A stretch of 52,598 nt of DNA from JAQIBY01 sp964418565 (GCA_964418565.1 CAYQMB010000007.1:1-52598); one strand, 5' to 3'. Shown: positions 34,065 to 43,380, numbered from the stretch's first letter. Numbers and translations are program-made. Notes: generated by a model from the sequence alone, not told the origin.

Positions 34065-35275
34065 TATTTTGCAGAACTGCTAAGCTCAATCATTTTATGA
34101 ACGATATCAGCAGCCACCTCATTTTTTTTCTTCAGCTTAAAGTTATCAATTTTCCCGGATTTATCAATAATGCTGATTTTATTGGTATCATAATTAAACC
34201 CGGCGCCTTTATCTTTTAGTGAGTTGAGAACGACAAAATCCAGGTTTTTGCGTTTAAGCTTGTCACCTGCATTTTTTTCTTCGTTGCTTGTTTCAAGTGC
34301 AAAGCCGACAAGCATTTGCTTTTTCGTTTTTATTTCACCCAATTCAGCAGCAATATCTTTTGTCGGACTGAGCTCTATCTTCAGTTTGTCGGATTTCCGT
34401 TTCATTTTATCCTCGCTCGCTTTTCCGGGGGTGTAATCAGCGACGGCAGCGGCCATAACAGCGCCGTCAACGGTAGGGAAAAAGCTCATACAGGCTTTGT
34501 ACAAATCATCTGCAGAAAAAATGTCAATCCGTTCTATGTTTTCGTGTATGGTCTTTTGGGCAGTGGGTCCTGTAATTAAAATGACATCGGCTCCGTTTTC
34601 TGCCAGTGTTTCTGCGATAGCAAAACCCATTTTACCGCTGGAATAGTTTCCTATATAGCGCACCGGATCAATCTTTTCATAGGTTGGACCAGCCGTAACC
34701 ATATAGGTTTTATTAATCAGGGGCAGGGTTTTATTAAAATGCTTTTTCAGCTCATCAAGGATAATATCCGGCTCAGCCAGACGGCCTTTTCCACATAAAC
34801 CACTGGCCAGCTCACCCGATTCCGGCTCAATAAAGTGGCACCCGTATTTTTTCAGTTTTGCTATATTGTCCTGATTCACCTGATGCTTGTACATGTCAAG
34901 GTCCATAGCAGGGGCAATAATAACCGGACATTTAGCAGACACATAAGTTGTTGTCAGCAGGTTATCGGCAATTCCATGAGCCATTTTACCCATTGTATTA
35001 AGCGATGCCGGTGCAATCAGGAACATATCAGCCCACATTCCGAGTTCTACATGGCTGTTCCATTCGCCGGTATCGGAGTCGTGAGTAGCCTCAAGCACAG
35101 GATGGCCGGAAAGCGTAGACATGGTAAGCGGTGATATGAATTCTTTAGCAAATTCAGTCATCAAAACCTTTACCGTAGCGCCTTCCTTCACCAAAAGTCT
35201 GCATAGGTATGCCGCCTTATAAGCTGAGATGCTTCCGGTAATGCCAAGCAATATTTTTTTATTGCGCAGACTCAT
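34064..35275 (-). CDS. coaBC: Bifunctional phosphopantothenoylcysteine decarboxylase/phosphopantothenate-cysteine ligase
   Basis: Two steps of coenzyme A synthesis in one 403-residue polypeptide: CoaC (flavin decarboxylase, about 1-180) and CoaB (ligase, about 185-400). CoaC residues: catalytic H75 in NSHVEL, APASLNT in place of PASANT, and the substrate-clamp cysteine C161 in GLCGKGR. The motif usually read PAMNxxMW is PAMDLDMY, so D125 stands where E. coli has essential N125. The CoaB part shows VTAGPTYEKIDPVRYIGNYSSGKMG and a KRKxLDFVVLN segment. It overlaps the omega gene by 17 bases and porD by one. Confidence 0.94.
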   Translation of the reverse strand: MSLRNKKILLGITGSISAYKAAYLCRLLVKEGATVKVLMTEFAKEFISPLTMSTLSGHPVLEATHDSDTGEWNSHVELGMWADMFLIAPASLNTMGKMAHGIADNLLTTTYVSAKCPVIIAPAMDLDMYKHQVNQDNIAKLKKYGCHFIEPESGELASGLCGKGRLAEPDIILDELKKHFNKTLPLINKTYMVTAGPTYEKIDPVRYIGNYSSGKMGFAIAETLAENGADVILITGPTAQKTIHENIERIDIFSADDLYKACMSFFPTVDGAVMAAAVADYTPGKASEDKMKRKSDKLKIELSPTKDIAAELGEIKTKKQMLVGFALETSNEEKNAGDKLKRKNLDFVVLNSLKDKGAGFNYDTNKISIIDKSGKIDNFKLKKKNEVAADIVHKMIELSSSAK

Positions 35276-35603
35276 CTACCGGGGCATCTTCTTCGGGTTT
35301 GCGAAAATACAACTCATCACTCAGGTATTCTTCCACAGCAAGCAACGTAGATTTTGGCAGGCGTTCGTAATACCGGCTGATTTCAATTTGCTCGCGGTTG
35401 TCAAAGATTTCTTCGAGATTGTCCGTATAGCTGGCAAACTCTTCAAGCTTTTGACTCAGCTCCTGCTTAATATCCACACTGATTTGGTTTGCGCGTTTAG
35501 AGACAGCAATTACCGCCTGATAAATATTTTCAGCGCCGTCAGCCATTTTGTGCACATCCAGTGTTTCAATGGAAGCAGGTGTTTCTGATTTTTTGTAATC
35601 CAT
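35259..35603 (-). CDS. rpoZ: RNA polymerase omega subunit (Bacteroidota type)
   Basis: A 114-residue protein of the Rpb6/omega type found between bamD and coaBC in Bacteroidota. The central helix region GAENIYQAVIAVSKRANQIS corresponds to the omega core that clamps the beta-prime C-terminus; a helical tail (EISRYYERLPKSTLLAVEEYL) is specific to this phylum. It is not similar enough to E. coli RpoZ to be obvious by motif, so the call leans on the KRANQIS core plus gene order. It overlaps coaBC by 17 bases and follows bamD by 8. Confidence 0.82.
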   Translation of the reverse strand: MDYKKSETPASIETLDVHKMADGAENIYQAVIAVSKRANQISVDIKQELSQKLEEFASYTDNLEEIFDNREQIEISRYYERLPKSTLLAVEEYLSDELYFRKPEEDAPVDESAQ

Positions 35604-35611
35604 AGGTGTAT

Positions 35612-36409
35612 TTATTTGTTTAAATATTCTTGCGTTTTTTCTTTTATCTTCTTCGCCTCATTTTTGTACTCAGTGTTGGGATAATTATCGAGAAGGCTGT
35701 AATATTCATCCATGGTATTTTCGAACCGTTCTTCTTTTTTTTCAATCACACTACCATCAGCCAGCATATAACTGGATTTCAAGATGTAAAAGCGTGCATC
35801 CTCCACATAGGGGGAATCCGGGTATTCCTCAATCATATTACCCAAGGCAGTGATGGCGGCTTTATACTCACCGATTTTATAATACAGGTAGGCATTATCG
35901 TAAGCCTTCTTTTCCAGCCTGTGGTGAAGTTTATCCACCAGCGTATTAACCGTATCCCTGTATTCTGTTTTTGGATATTTATCCAGGAAAACCTGGAATG
36001 CATCAATGCCCCGCTTTGTAAAAGACTGATCAAGTGAGGGCTGTGGCGCCAAATCGTAGAAACACAAAGCTGCCTGAAATTCAGCATCCTGCGTGTATTC
36101 ACTGTTGGGATACGTTTTCGCAAAACGATCAAAGTGATAGGCCGCAATCGCAAGATCTCCCTCATGATAAAGGCAGTAAGCGTAGTGATAATGAATTTTT
36201 TCTGCCCGCTTAGTCCCTTTATAAATGTTCATCAACTCATTAAACAGGTTGCGAGCCTTGTAATAATCGCCGTCTTCATAATACTCAATGGCTTTTTCGT
36301 ACTTGAGTTCGTAGTTCTCACTTTTTAGCAGTTTCTGATATTCGCTACAAGAGCTGACAAGAAATAGCACAAAAGCCAGGAGTAAAATCTGTATTCGTTT
36401 CAAAATCAT
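35612..36409 (-). CDS. bamD: Outer-membrane assembly lipoprotein BamD
   Basis: Essential TPR lipoprotein of the beta-barrel assembly machine. From the ATG at 36409 it has 265 residues with a lipoprotein signal ending LVSSC (C20), then about five TPR units (YEKAIEYYEDGDYYKARNLF, YAYCLYHEGDLAIAAYHFDRFAKTYPNSEYT, AYLYYKIGEYKAAITALGNMI). A longer frame to 36448 would place 13 extra residues ahead of the signal peptide and across the promoter box, so it is rejected. Heads the bamD-omega-coaBC-porD-recN operon. Confidence 0.93.
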   Translation of the reverse strand: MILKRIQILLLAFVLFLVSSCSEYQKLLKSENYELKYEKAIEYYEDGDYYKARNLFNELMNIYKGTKRAEKIHYHYAYCLYHEGDLAIAAYHFDRFAKTYPNSEYTQDAEFQAALCFYDLAPQPSLDQSFTKRGIDAFQVFLDKYPKTEYRDTVNTLVDKLHHRLEKKAYDNAYLYYKIGEYKAAITALGNMIEEYPDSPYVEDARFYILKSSYMLADGSVIEKKEERFENTMDEYYSLLDNYPNTEYKNEAKKIKEKTQEYLNK

Positions 36410-36413
36410 TTCG

Positions 36414-36421
36414 CAAAGATA
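36414..36421 (-). promoter_or_regulatory. Bacteroidota -7 box (TATCTTTG) for the bamD operon
   Basis: Minus-strand TATCTTTG matches TAnnTTTG exactly and ends only four bases before the bamD ATG, implying a leaderless or nearly leaderless transcript. It also supports the ATG at 36409. TTTG candidates upstream are spaced at 12 and 24 bases, neither ideal. Confidence 0.55.
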
Positions 36422-36461
36422 ATTGTTTCGCATCAAAGAATAAAACAAAAGTTGAGCTGAT

Positions 36462-36929
36462 TTATTGCCTTAGCTCTCTAAAAAGGTCGCACAAATAATT
36501 AAGGCTGTTCAAATAAATGCCCGGAGATGTGCTTTCACGGTTGCCGGCACAGTTCAGCACGGGGTTTTCACAAATAACTGTAAGGCATTTTTTGATGCTT
36601 TTAATATCCGGATTCAATAAATCCTCAACAAAAAATGGCTTTTGCAGCCGTATGCATGTGTTTTTCGTAAATAATGTACCACTTCCCCACCTTCCATTTT
36701 GCATAAGGATAAGAGTAAAATCAGCATCGCATATATTCATGCGTGTACGCTCCTTATACAAGCTACTGTTTGTTTCATTGAGCTGATAATTCTCCGGAAT
36801 GATTCCATCTTCGGCAATTCTGCCGGCAGGACACCATCCGCCATGCGGAATCCTCAGTTTTATGGCTGCATCCAGGGCGGCTCTGTCCACACCGGTTTGT
36901 CCGCCGGAAATGATTTTTTTCAGAAACAT
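36462..36929 (-). CDS. SLOG-superfamily protein (YpsA / putative molybdenum carrier type)
   Basis: A 155-residue Rossmann-like protein. The nucleotide-binding signature SGGQTGVDRAALDAAI (8-23) and GGWCPAGRIAEDGIIPENYQL are diagnostic of the putative molybdenum-carrier/YpsA group of the SLOG superfamily, related to lysine decarboxylase-like and DprA folds. The NADFTLILM-like DADFTLILMQNGRWGSGT stretch follows. SLOG proteins are proposed to bind or process nucleotide ligands; the molybdenum label comes from a structural study of a homologue, and no molybdopterin gene is near. It lies between the bamD operon and a T9SS cargo gene, with a gap of 52 bases to bamD. Confidence 0.85.
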   Translation of the reverse strand: MFLKKIISGGQTGVDRAALDAAIKLRIPHGGWCPAGRIAEDGIIPENYQLNETNSSLYKERTRMNICDADFTLILMQNGRWGSGTLFTKNTCIRLQKPFFVEDLLNPDIKSIKKCLTVICENPVLNCAGNRESTSPGIYLNSLNYLCDLFRELRQ

Positions 36930-37025
36930 GGCTTAAAGATATAAAAACGAAACAAACCTCATCTTGATGCAGCGCATTAATCTTCCATCCGTTATATAAA
37001 AAGAAACTCACAAAAACCCACAACT

Positions 37026-38804
37026 ATGAAACTAAATGGTTATTTTATTCTTGTTTTGTTGCTGATAATGACTGTCAGTTTAAAATCACAAACACGTAAA
37101 TACATTGATAAAAATGAAACCGACTACCCGTATAACAATTATCAATGGCTTGATGTAAATCATATCAATGCTATTGTGCCTTCGGCCGGAGCATTTTTCA
37201 AGCAGAATGACACAGGTGAATTCACGGGAGGATACCTCTTATCCAATATAAACTACACCCCTTCCATTTTTGCGGGCAGCATTTGGGTAGGTGGCATTGA
37301 CGAAAACGACATTGTACATCTATCCGGGGAGCGATTTAATCAGGTCGGGAAAGATTACTACCCGGGACCGCTTCAAACTTCTGGCATGGCAGCAGGCACC
37401 AGCACTCCGGAGGTAATGTCTGAATTTGATAAAGTATGGAAAATTGACCGTGCAGACCTTCTTAATTACCTTGCCAACGGAACAAATACAAACGATATTG
37501 AAAACACAGTTTACACCTGGCCTGCACACGGACCTACAAATTACAGCCAGGAACTTGCTCCCTTTGTGGATTTAAACAACAACGGCATTTACGAACCTGA
37601 AACCAACAATGAGTATCCGAATATGCTGGGAGATCAAATGCTATACCGTGTTTACAACGATTATAAAACGGATTCTGTCAGTGAAACCGGGGGTGTCCCG
37701 CTGGGTATTGAAATTGAAGATTCGCATTACGCTTTCAGGTACGATGACCCGTCAAATCCCTGGCAGGATCTGATAAATTATCAGACTTTTCAGAAAGTTT
37801 GCATTACCAACCGATCAGATACAAACTATAACGATGTTTATATTGGAATTTTTCTGGACGGAGATATAGGATACGCATGGGATGATTACATTGGCACAAG
37901 TGTTTATCAACAAAGCCTGTATTTTTACAACGGCGATGATTATGATGAAGGAACCGACAGCACAAATGGCTTTGGCTCTAATCTTCCGGTGCAAACAGTT
38001 ACTGTACTCAGCAGCCTCTCTCCTACAGAATCCGGGAGTTTTACCGTTACAAACCCATTATCCGCAGCTTTCTACTTCAACAATACTTCCGGTAGTAACC
38101 CGGCAACATCCGATCCAACAAATGCAAGCGAGTATTACTCCTACCTGCAGGGGAAATGGAAAGACGGCTCTGATATTTATTACGGAGGTACAGGGCATAT
38201 TTCCCATGAAGGAACGTCGGATGTGCCTACAGATTATGTTTTCCCGGGAGCAAGTGACCCGAATGGGATAGGCACCAATGGAATTCAGATGGAAGCCTGG
38301 TCTGAAATAACTGAAAGCAATTTACCAGATGACAGACGGGGCTTACTGGTTGCAGGACCGTATACCCTTGCCCCGGGGGATCACGAAAAGATTGAACTTG
38401 TCTATGCTCATATTCCGGCAAACCTTATATCATCAACAAAAAATGCTGTTAGCATCCCGGAATTTCAGCCGGCTTTGGACACGGTAATAAACTGGCATCT
38501 GCATGACAGAATACCATCAAATTATGCAGCTGCCGATAGTTTATCTTTTATTACAGGACAAAAATCGGCTTCCGGACTATCGGTTTATCCAAATCCTGCA
38601 AAAAACATTTTGCACATACAAGCACCAGAAGCATTACAGGACATCAGCATAAGTGATATCTCCGGAAGGCCGGTACTCGGTGAGCAAATAGCAGAGAACA
38701 CAAAAAAAATAACACTTGATGTGAGTAAGCTGAAATCAGGATATTATCTTCTTTCTGTAACATCAGGAAATAAGCTCAGCACGAGAAAAATTGTCATTGA
38801 ATAA
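37026..38804 (+). CDS. T9SS cargo protein with type A C-terminal sorting domain
   Basis: A 592-residue exported protein. Signal peptide about 1-21 (ends SLKSQ). The body (about 25-510) is rich in Asn, Tyr, Ser and Asp with no catalytic motif I recognise; a segment around residue 180 (FVDLNNNGIYEPE) resembles a calcium-binding loop. The last 75 residues are a T9SS type A sorting domain: LSVYPNPAKNILHIQA, ISDISGRPVL, LDVSKLKSGYYLLSV, and the final KIVIE. It would be exported by Sec, then carried across the outer membrane by T9SS and anchored or released. Its transcription ends at a strong hairpin. Likely a surface adhesin or structural protein. Confidence 0.88.
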   Translation: MKLNGYFILVLLLIMTVSLKSQTRKYIDKNETDYPYNNYQWLDVNHINAIVPSAGAFFKQNDTGEFTGGYLLSNINYTPSIFAGSIWVGGIDENDIVHLSGERFNQVGKDYYPGPLQTSGMAAGTSTPEVMSEFDKVWKIDRADLLNYLANGTNTNDIENTVYTWPAHGPTNYSQELAPFVDLNNNGIYEPETNNEYPNMLGDQMLYRVYNDYKTDSVSETGGVPLGIEIEDSHYAFRYDDPSNPWQDLINYQTFQKVCITNRSDTNYNDVYIGIFLDGDIGYAWDDYIGTSVYQQSLYFYNGDDYDEGTDSTNGFGSNLPVQTVTVLSSLSPTESGSFTVTNPLSAAFYFNNTSGSNPATSDPTNASEYYSYLQGKWKDGSDIYYGGTGHISHEGTSDVPTDYVFPGASDPNGIGTNGIQMEAWSEITESNLPDDRRGLLVAGPYTLAPGDHEKIELVYAHIPANLISSTKNAVSIPEFQPALDTVINWHLHDRIPSNYAAADSLSFITGQKSASGLSVYPNPAKNILHIQAPEALQDISISDISGRPVLGEQIAENTKKITLDVSKLKSGYYLLSVTSGNKLSTRKIVIE

Positions 38805-38840
38805 AAACACAAAACAGAAGCACATACTACTTAAACCATT

Positions 38841-38874
38841 AAACATCTCTGTCAACCAGCAGGGATGTTTTTTT
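38841..38874 (+). terminator. Terminator after the T9SS cargo gene
   Basis: AAACATCTCTG (38841-38851) pairs with CAGGGATGTTT (38860-38870) over 11 positions with one T-G wobble and an 8-base loop; seven T residues (38868-38874) complete the intrinsic terminator, 36 bases after the stop codon. Confidence 0.85.
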
Positions 38875-38922
38875 GATTGTTACACGGATCAAAATATTCT
38901 TATCCAAAATCCGCGGTAACAA

Positions 38923-38955
38923 TTGTTATTAATTGGAAACAAAATATTACTTTTG
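38923..38955 (+). promoter_or_regulatory. Bacteroidota promoter for the PD40/beta-barrel gene
   Basis: TACTTTTG at 38948-38955 matches the TAnnTTTG -7 box, with a TTG at 38923-38925, 22 bases upstream, as the -33 element. Predicted start near 38961, giving a leader of about 33 bases to the ATG at 38994. Confidence 0.5.
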
Positions 38956-38993
38956 AAAGACAATAATTAAGAACAATCCGTCATTATTATTGC

Positions 38994-41900
38994 ATGAGAA
39001 ATACCATTTCATATCTAATGATTTTTACCGCTCTTTTGGTAGCCTTGCCAGCTGCCGGGCAATTTTACAACGGTCATCAGATGAGTTTTGGTAAAAACAG
39101 GGTACAGTATGATGATTTTGACTGGTTTTTCATGCGGTACAAAAAATTCGACACGTACTTCTACACTGGAGGAAAAGAGCTGGCATTACTTACCTCCGAA
39201 ATGGCATATAAAGAAGTAGAAGACATCACCAGCCGACTGGATCATACACTTTCACAACGGTTAATATTTGTTGTATATCAGAATCTCTCGGATTTCAGAC
39301 AGAGTAACATCGGTTTGAAAACCCTCAATAACCAGTACAACATCGGGGGAGCCACCACCATTGTTGATAATGTAGTATTTTTATACATAGAGGGTGATCA
39401 AAGCCAGCTCCGCCAACAAATACGATCGGCTGTTACGCGAATTATTTTAAATGAAATATTATTTGGTGCAGACTGGAAAAACAAGGTAGCCAACAACACG
39501 CTGATGAGCTTCCCGGACTGGTACCTGAAGGGACTTGTATCTTATCTGTCGGTGGGTTGGAATGAGAAAATCGAAAACCATGTTAAAGATGGCATCATGA
39601 GTGGTCGTTATGAAAAAATCAACCGCCTTACCGGCAATGAAGCGATTTACGCCGGACATTCCATCTGGTATTACATTGCAAACACGTACGGAGAAGAACT
39701 CATTCCTACCATTTTATATTTAACAAGGGTATCGAAAAACCTGGAGAGTGGGTTTCTTTACGTTTTGGGAACAGACCTTAAATCATTATCATTTAGCTGG
39801 AATACATATTATCAGGATCTTTTCATCAAGCAATTGGTCACGGCTTCAAACCCTGACGGCAAGCAACAACTGAGAGCAAGAAAAGACAGGACTTATCAAC
39901 AGTCTAAAATCAGTCCGGATGGAAAATACCTTGCCTACACAAGCAACATTATGGGGAAGGTAAAAATATTTATCAAGGATTTAAGTAACGGCAAAACCCA
40001 AAAAGTGATGAGGCAGGGGCACAAGCTGGATCAGATCACTGATTTTTCTTTTCCCCGGCTTCAATGGCATCCCACAGGTAAACTATTGGGATACATAACG
40101 GAAAAAAAAGGAGGTATCTATTACATGGCTTATAACATCAAAACCAAAGAGGTAAAAGAAATCAAACTCCAGGGTTTTGATAAAGTTATGGACTTTGACT
40201 ATTCCGACAACGGACTAAAAATCACCTTTGCCGGTTACAACAATGGACGCAGCGATATCTTTGTATATAATTTAACAGCCAATACCTATCAAAATCTAAC
40301 AGCTGATCTTGCTGATGATTACCATCCGGTATTTGTGCATAATTCCAGTGCAGTGCTATTTCAGTCAAAACGCGCCGTAGATTCTCTCGGTGACACAAAA
40401 GAGTATACTGTTCCGGTTCAAAAAAACAGGGATTTATTTCTGCTTAATATTGAAAAAACCGACGAAGCTCTTCAGCGGCTTACCAACACTCCAAAAACAG
40501 ATGAAAAGCAAGCCTACCTTACAGAGAATGACAACTACCTTTATCTAAGTAACGAAACCGGAGTATACAACAGGTATTCAGCAAAATTCGATTCCACAAT
40601 AAGTTATATTGATACGGTGACACACTACCGGTATTTTATGCGCAAAAAGCCTCTGACCAACTATCAGTTTAACGTATTGGAACACCACCTTGCACAAAAT
40701 GAGCAAAAAATTGCGGAAAGCTATTATTGCAACAATACCTTTGGTATATACACGGCACCTGTGGATACTAAAAATGAAGCGAACCCTGATACCAGTGTCT
40801 TTCGCAAATCCTATATAGCAGGTTTTAACAAAAGCCAAACAGAAGAAGCACCTGAAACTCCTGAAGCGGAAAGTTCTGACAGTCTGATCAACATCAATGC
40901 GTATGAATTCAGTTCAAAAGCCTGGAATTCAGCAGAAGAGGCAAACGATATTGATGAAGAGGGTAATTTAAAGAAAAAACCCATCAACCGATACCTTACA
41001 AGCTTTTATACCTCGCGGATAATCAACCAGATAGACTTTGGCTTTCTCAATGCCAGCTATCAAAAATTCACAGGCAATGCCTTTTATTTTAATCCCGGCT
41101 TTAATATTCTGCTGAATATTGAAGCCATGGATTTGTTTGAGAACTATCGCGTAACAGGCGGATTTCGTTTTGCAGGAAATTTTGACAGCAACGAGTACTT
41201 GCTGAGTTTCGAAAATCTTGAATCCAGACTAAACAAGCAATATATTTTTCACCGGCAGACCATGAGTAACCTCACCGGAAATGAAATATACAAAACCTAC
41301 CTTCATCAGGGTATGTACCTTCTGCGCTATCCCTTCAATCAGGTTTCTTCAGTGCAGTCGACCCTGACACTCCGCCAGGACAAACAGGCCTTTTTAACAA
41401 CAGATTACCAAAACCTTATCCGTGACAATGAATTTGATTACTGGGGTGGGTTAAAACTTGAATACATCTTTGATAACAGCCGCAATCTGATGATTAACAT
41501 TAACGAAGGATTCCGGTTTAAAGTATTTGGTGAATTTTATAAACAGATTGATCAAAAAGAAACAGATCTGTATGTTGTGGGAATGGATTTCAGGTATTAT
41601 TTACCCATTCACCGAAACCTCATCCTGGCCACCCGGTTTGCAGCTTCCAGTTCATTCGGATCAGCAAAGCTTATTTACTACCTGGGCGGGATAGACAACT
41701 GGATAAACATCAGTGCCCGCACTCCCATGTTTGATCAAAACACGCGCATCAATCCGGATGAAAATTACGTGTATCAGGCTGTAGCCACCAACATGCGTGG
41801 CTTTTCGCAAAATGTCAGAAACGGTAACAGTTTCGCCCTGATCAATACAGAAATACGCTGGCCCATCATAAGTTATTTTGTTAACCGGCCGATAAACTCA

Positions 41901-42185
41901 GATTTTCTGAACAGCTTTCAGGTCATTGGTTTTTTCGATGTTGGTTCAGCCTGGTCAGGCTTAAATCCATATGACAGCGAAAATGCCTATGAAAATGATA
42001 TTTACGAAAACGGACCGGTAAGTGTGATCATTGATAACAACTCCTACCCCCTTGTTGCCGGTTACGGCATAGGAGTTCGCACAAGGTTGCTGGGCTATTT
42101 TGTAAGGCTGGATTATGCTCGTGGCATTGAAAACAATACCTTACTGCCACCCATGTTATATCTTTCACTAAACCTGGATTTCTGA
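38994..42185 (+). CDS. PD40 propeller and outer-membrane beta-barrel protein with degenerate peptidase domain
   Basis: A 1063-residue envelope protein. Signal peptide about 1-22 (AAGQ). Residues about 40-290 resemble the peptidase MA-like gluzincin fold, but the HExxH helix is replaced by VTRIILNEILFGADW (147-161) and the following PxWxxEG motif reads FPDWYLKGL with K179 for Glu, so it should be inactive. Residues about 295-600 carry TolB/PD40-type repeats (SKISPDGKYLAYTSNIMGKVKIFIKDL). The C-terminal ~400 residues look like a BamA/Omp85-type surface barrel (GGFRFAGNFDSNEYLLSFENL ... YGIGVRTRLLGYFVRLDYARG) ending in Phe. Stop overlaps the M20 gene start (TGATG). Confidence 0.82.
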   Translation: MRNTISYLMIFTALLVALPAAGQFYNGHQMSFGKNRVQYDDFDWFFMRYKKFDTYFYTGGKELALLTSEMAYKEVEDITSRLDHTLSQRLIFVVYQNLSDFRQSNIGLKTLNNQYNIGGATTIVDNVVFLYIEGDQSQLRQQIRSAVTRIILNEILFGADWKNKVANNTLMSFPDWYLKGLVSYLSVGWNEKIENHVKDGIMSGRYEKINRLTGNEAIYAGHSIWYYIANTYGEELIPTILYLTRVSKNLESGFLYVLGTDLKSLSFSWNTYYQDLFIKQLVTASNPDGKQQLRARKDRTYQQSKISPDGKYLAYTSNIMGKVKIFIKDLSNGKTQKVMRQGHKLDQITDFSFPRLQWHPTGKLLGYITEKKGGIYYMAYNIKTKEVKEIKLQGFDKVMDFDYSDNGLKITFAGYNNGRSDIFVYNLTANTYQNLTADLADDYHPVFVHNSSAVLFQSKRAVDSLGDTKEYTVPVQKNRDLFLLNIEKTDEALQRLTNTPKTDEKQAYLTENDNYLYLSNETGVYNRYSAKFDSTISYIDTVTHYRYFMRKKPLTNYQFNVLEHHLAQNEQKIAESYYCNNTFGIYTAPVDTKNEANPDTSVFRKSYIAGFNKSQTEEAPETPEAESSDSLININAYEFSSKAWNSAEEANDIDEEGNLKKKPINRYLTSFYTSRIINQIDFGFLNASYQKFTGNAFYFNPGFNILLNIEAMDLFENYRVTGGFRFAGNFDSNEYLLSFENLESRLNKQYIFHRQTMSNLTGNEIYKTYLHQGMYLLRYPFNQVSSVQSTLTLRQDKQAFLTTDYQNLIRDNEFDYWGGLKLEYIFDNSRNLMININEGFRFKVFGEFYKQIDQKETDLYVVGMDFRYYLPIHRNLILATRFAASSSFGSAKLIYYLGGIDNWINISARTPMFDQNTRINPDENYVYQAVATNMRGFSQNVRNGNSFALINTEIRWPIISYFVNRPINSDFLNSFQVIGFFDVGSAWSGLNPYDSENAYENDIYENGPVSVIIDNNSYPLVAGYGIGVRTRLLGYFVRLDYARGIENNTLLPPMLYLSLNLDF

Positions 42186-43375
42186 TGTACAATCCCAAAA
42201 ACATTCTTGATATAGCCCGTAAGATGAAACCACTGCTTGTAGAGCAGAGAAACCACTTACATATGTACCCGGAACTCAGTTTCAGGGAAAAGGAAACACA
42301 GAACTACCTAAAGAAGGCTCTGGAAGATATCGGAGTAAGCCATCATGAAGAAATTGCAGACACAGGCCTTGCTGCTGAGCTACCCGGGAAACAGACAGGA
42401 AAATGCATTGCATTACGGGCAGATATGGATGCTTTACCCTTGCAGGAAAAGAATCAAAAAAGCTACACATCAAAACATGCGGGAGTAATGCATGCCTGCG
42501 GTCATGATGTGCATATGGCATGCCTGCTTGGAGCTCTCCGGATTTTAAAACACGCACAAAACAGCGTACAGGGAAGCATTCTTGCTATTTTTCAACCCGG
42601 AGAAGAACAGCTGCCGGGCGGTGCAAACAAAGTGATAGAAAGCGGAATTTTTGACAAATACAGTCCCCACCTTATCCTGGGGCAACATGTCATGCCGGGA
42701 CAAGCGGTAGGAACCCTGGGATTTCGATCGGGTGAATATATGGCATCAACCGATGAAATATACATTCGATTTAAAGGGAAAGGTGGTCATATTGCGGTGC
42801 CATCTATGACCGAAGATGCCGTTTCGGCTGCTGCAGAGGCCATTCTGAGCCTGAAGCAGGAAATCCGACAGGAAGCAGGAAACATACCAGCCATTCTGGG
42901 ATTTGGTAAGGTAGAAGCCAGGGGAAGCAATAACCTGATACCCTCCGAAGTAAACCTATCGGGAACATTCCGCACCATGGATGAAAAATTTCGTGAATAC
43001 GCCAAGGAGCAAATGAGAATTAAGTTAAACCGTATAGCCCAGGCCTATAAACTGCAGGCAGAACTAAAGATCATCAAAGGTTATCCCTCTCTGAAAAACC
43101 ACAAGAGCTTTACACAGGACGCCATAGATTTCTCCACGGATTTGCTTGGCTCTTCGCATGTGGTGGATCTGGAAAAACGCATGACAGGTGAGGATTTTGC
43201 ATTTTATTCGCAACACATGCCTTCTGTTTTTTATCGCCTCGGCATTGCAGGCAAAACAGCGGGTCATGAAAATGTTCATTCAGCTTTTTTTGATATTGAT
43301 GAGGATGCACTGGTATACGGCAGCGCCGGAATGGCTTGGCTTGCACTGAATTTTCTCAACCAATTTAACACCTGA
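42185..43375 (+). CDS. M20 family amidohydrolase (hippurate/IAA-amino acid hydrolase type)
   Basis: A 396-residue cytosolic metallohydrolase that removes acyl or aminoacyl groups from amino-acid conjugates. Metal ligands appear in MHACGHDVHMA (about 101-111), GEEQLPGG, and the C-terminal HENVHS; the RADMDALPLQE stretch and the GKGGHIAVP dimerisation-domain motif place it in the M20D amidohydrolase branch. No signal peptide. It overlaps the preceding gene by one base and precedes an RNA methyltransferase gene by 5 bases. Substrate undetermined. Confidence 0.92.
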   Translation: MYNPKNILDIARKMKPLLVEQRNHLHMYPELSFREKETQNYLKKALEDIGVSHHEEIADTGLAAELPGKQTGKCIALRADMDALPLQEKNQKSYTSKHAGVMHACGHDVHMACLLGALRILKHAQNSVQGSILAIFQPGEEQLPGGANKVIESGIFDKYSPHLILGQHVMPGQAVGTLGFRSGEYMASTDEIYIRFKGKGGHIAVPSMTEDAVSAAAEAILSLKQEIRQEAGNIPAILGFGKVEARGSNNLIPSEVNLSGTFRTMDEKFREYAKEQMRIKLNRIAQAYKLQAELKIIKGYPSLKNHKSFTQDAIDFSTDLLGSSHVVDLEKRMTGEDFAFYSQHMPSVFYRLGIAGKTAGHENVHSAFFDIDEDALVYGSAGMAWLALNFLNQFNT

Positions 43376-43380
43376 CCGCA

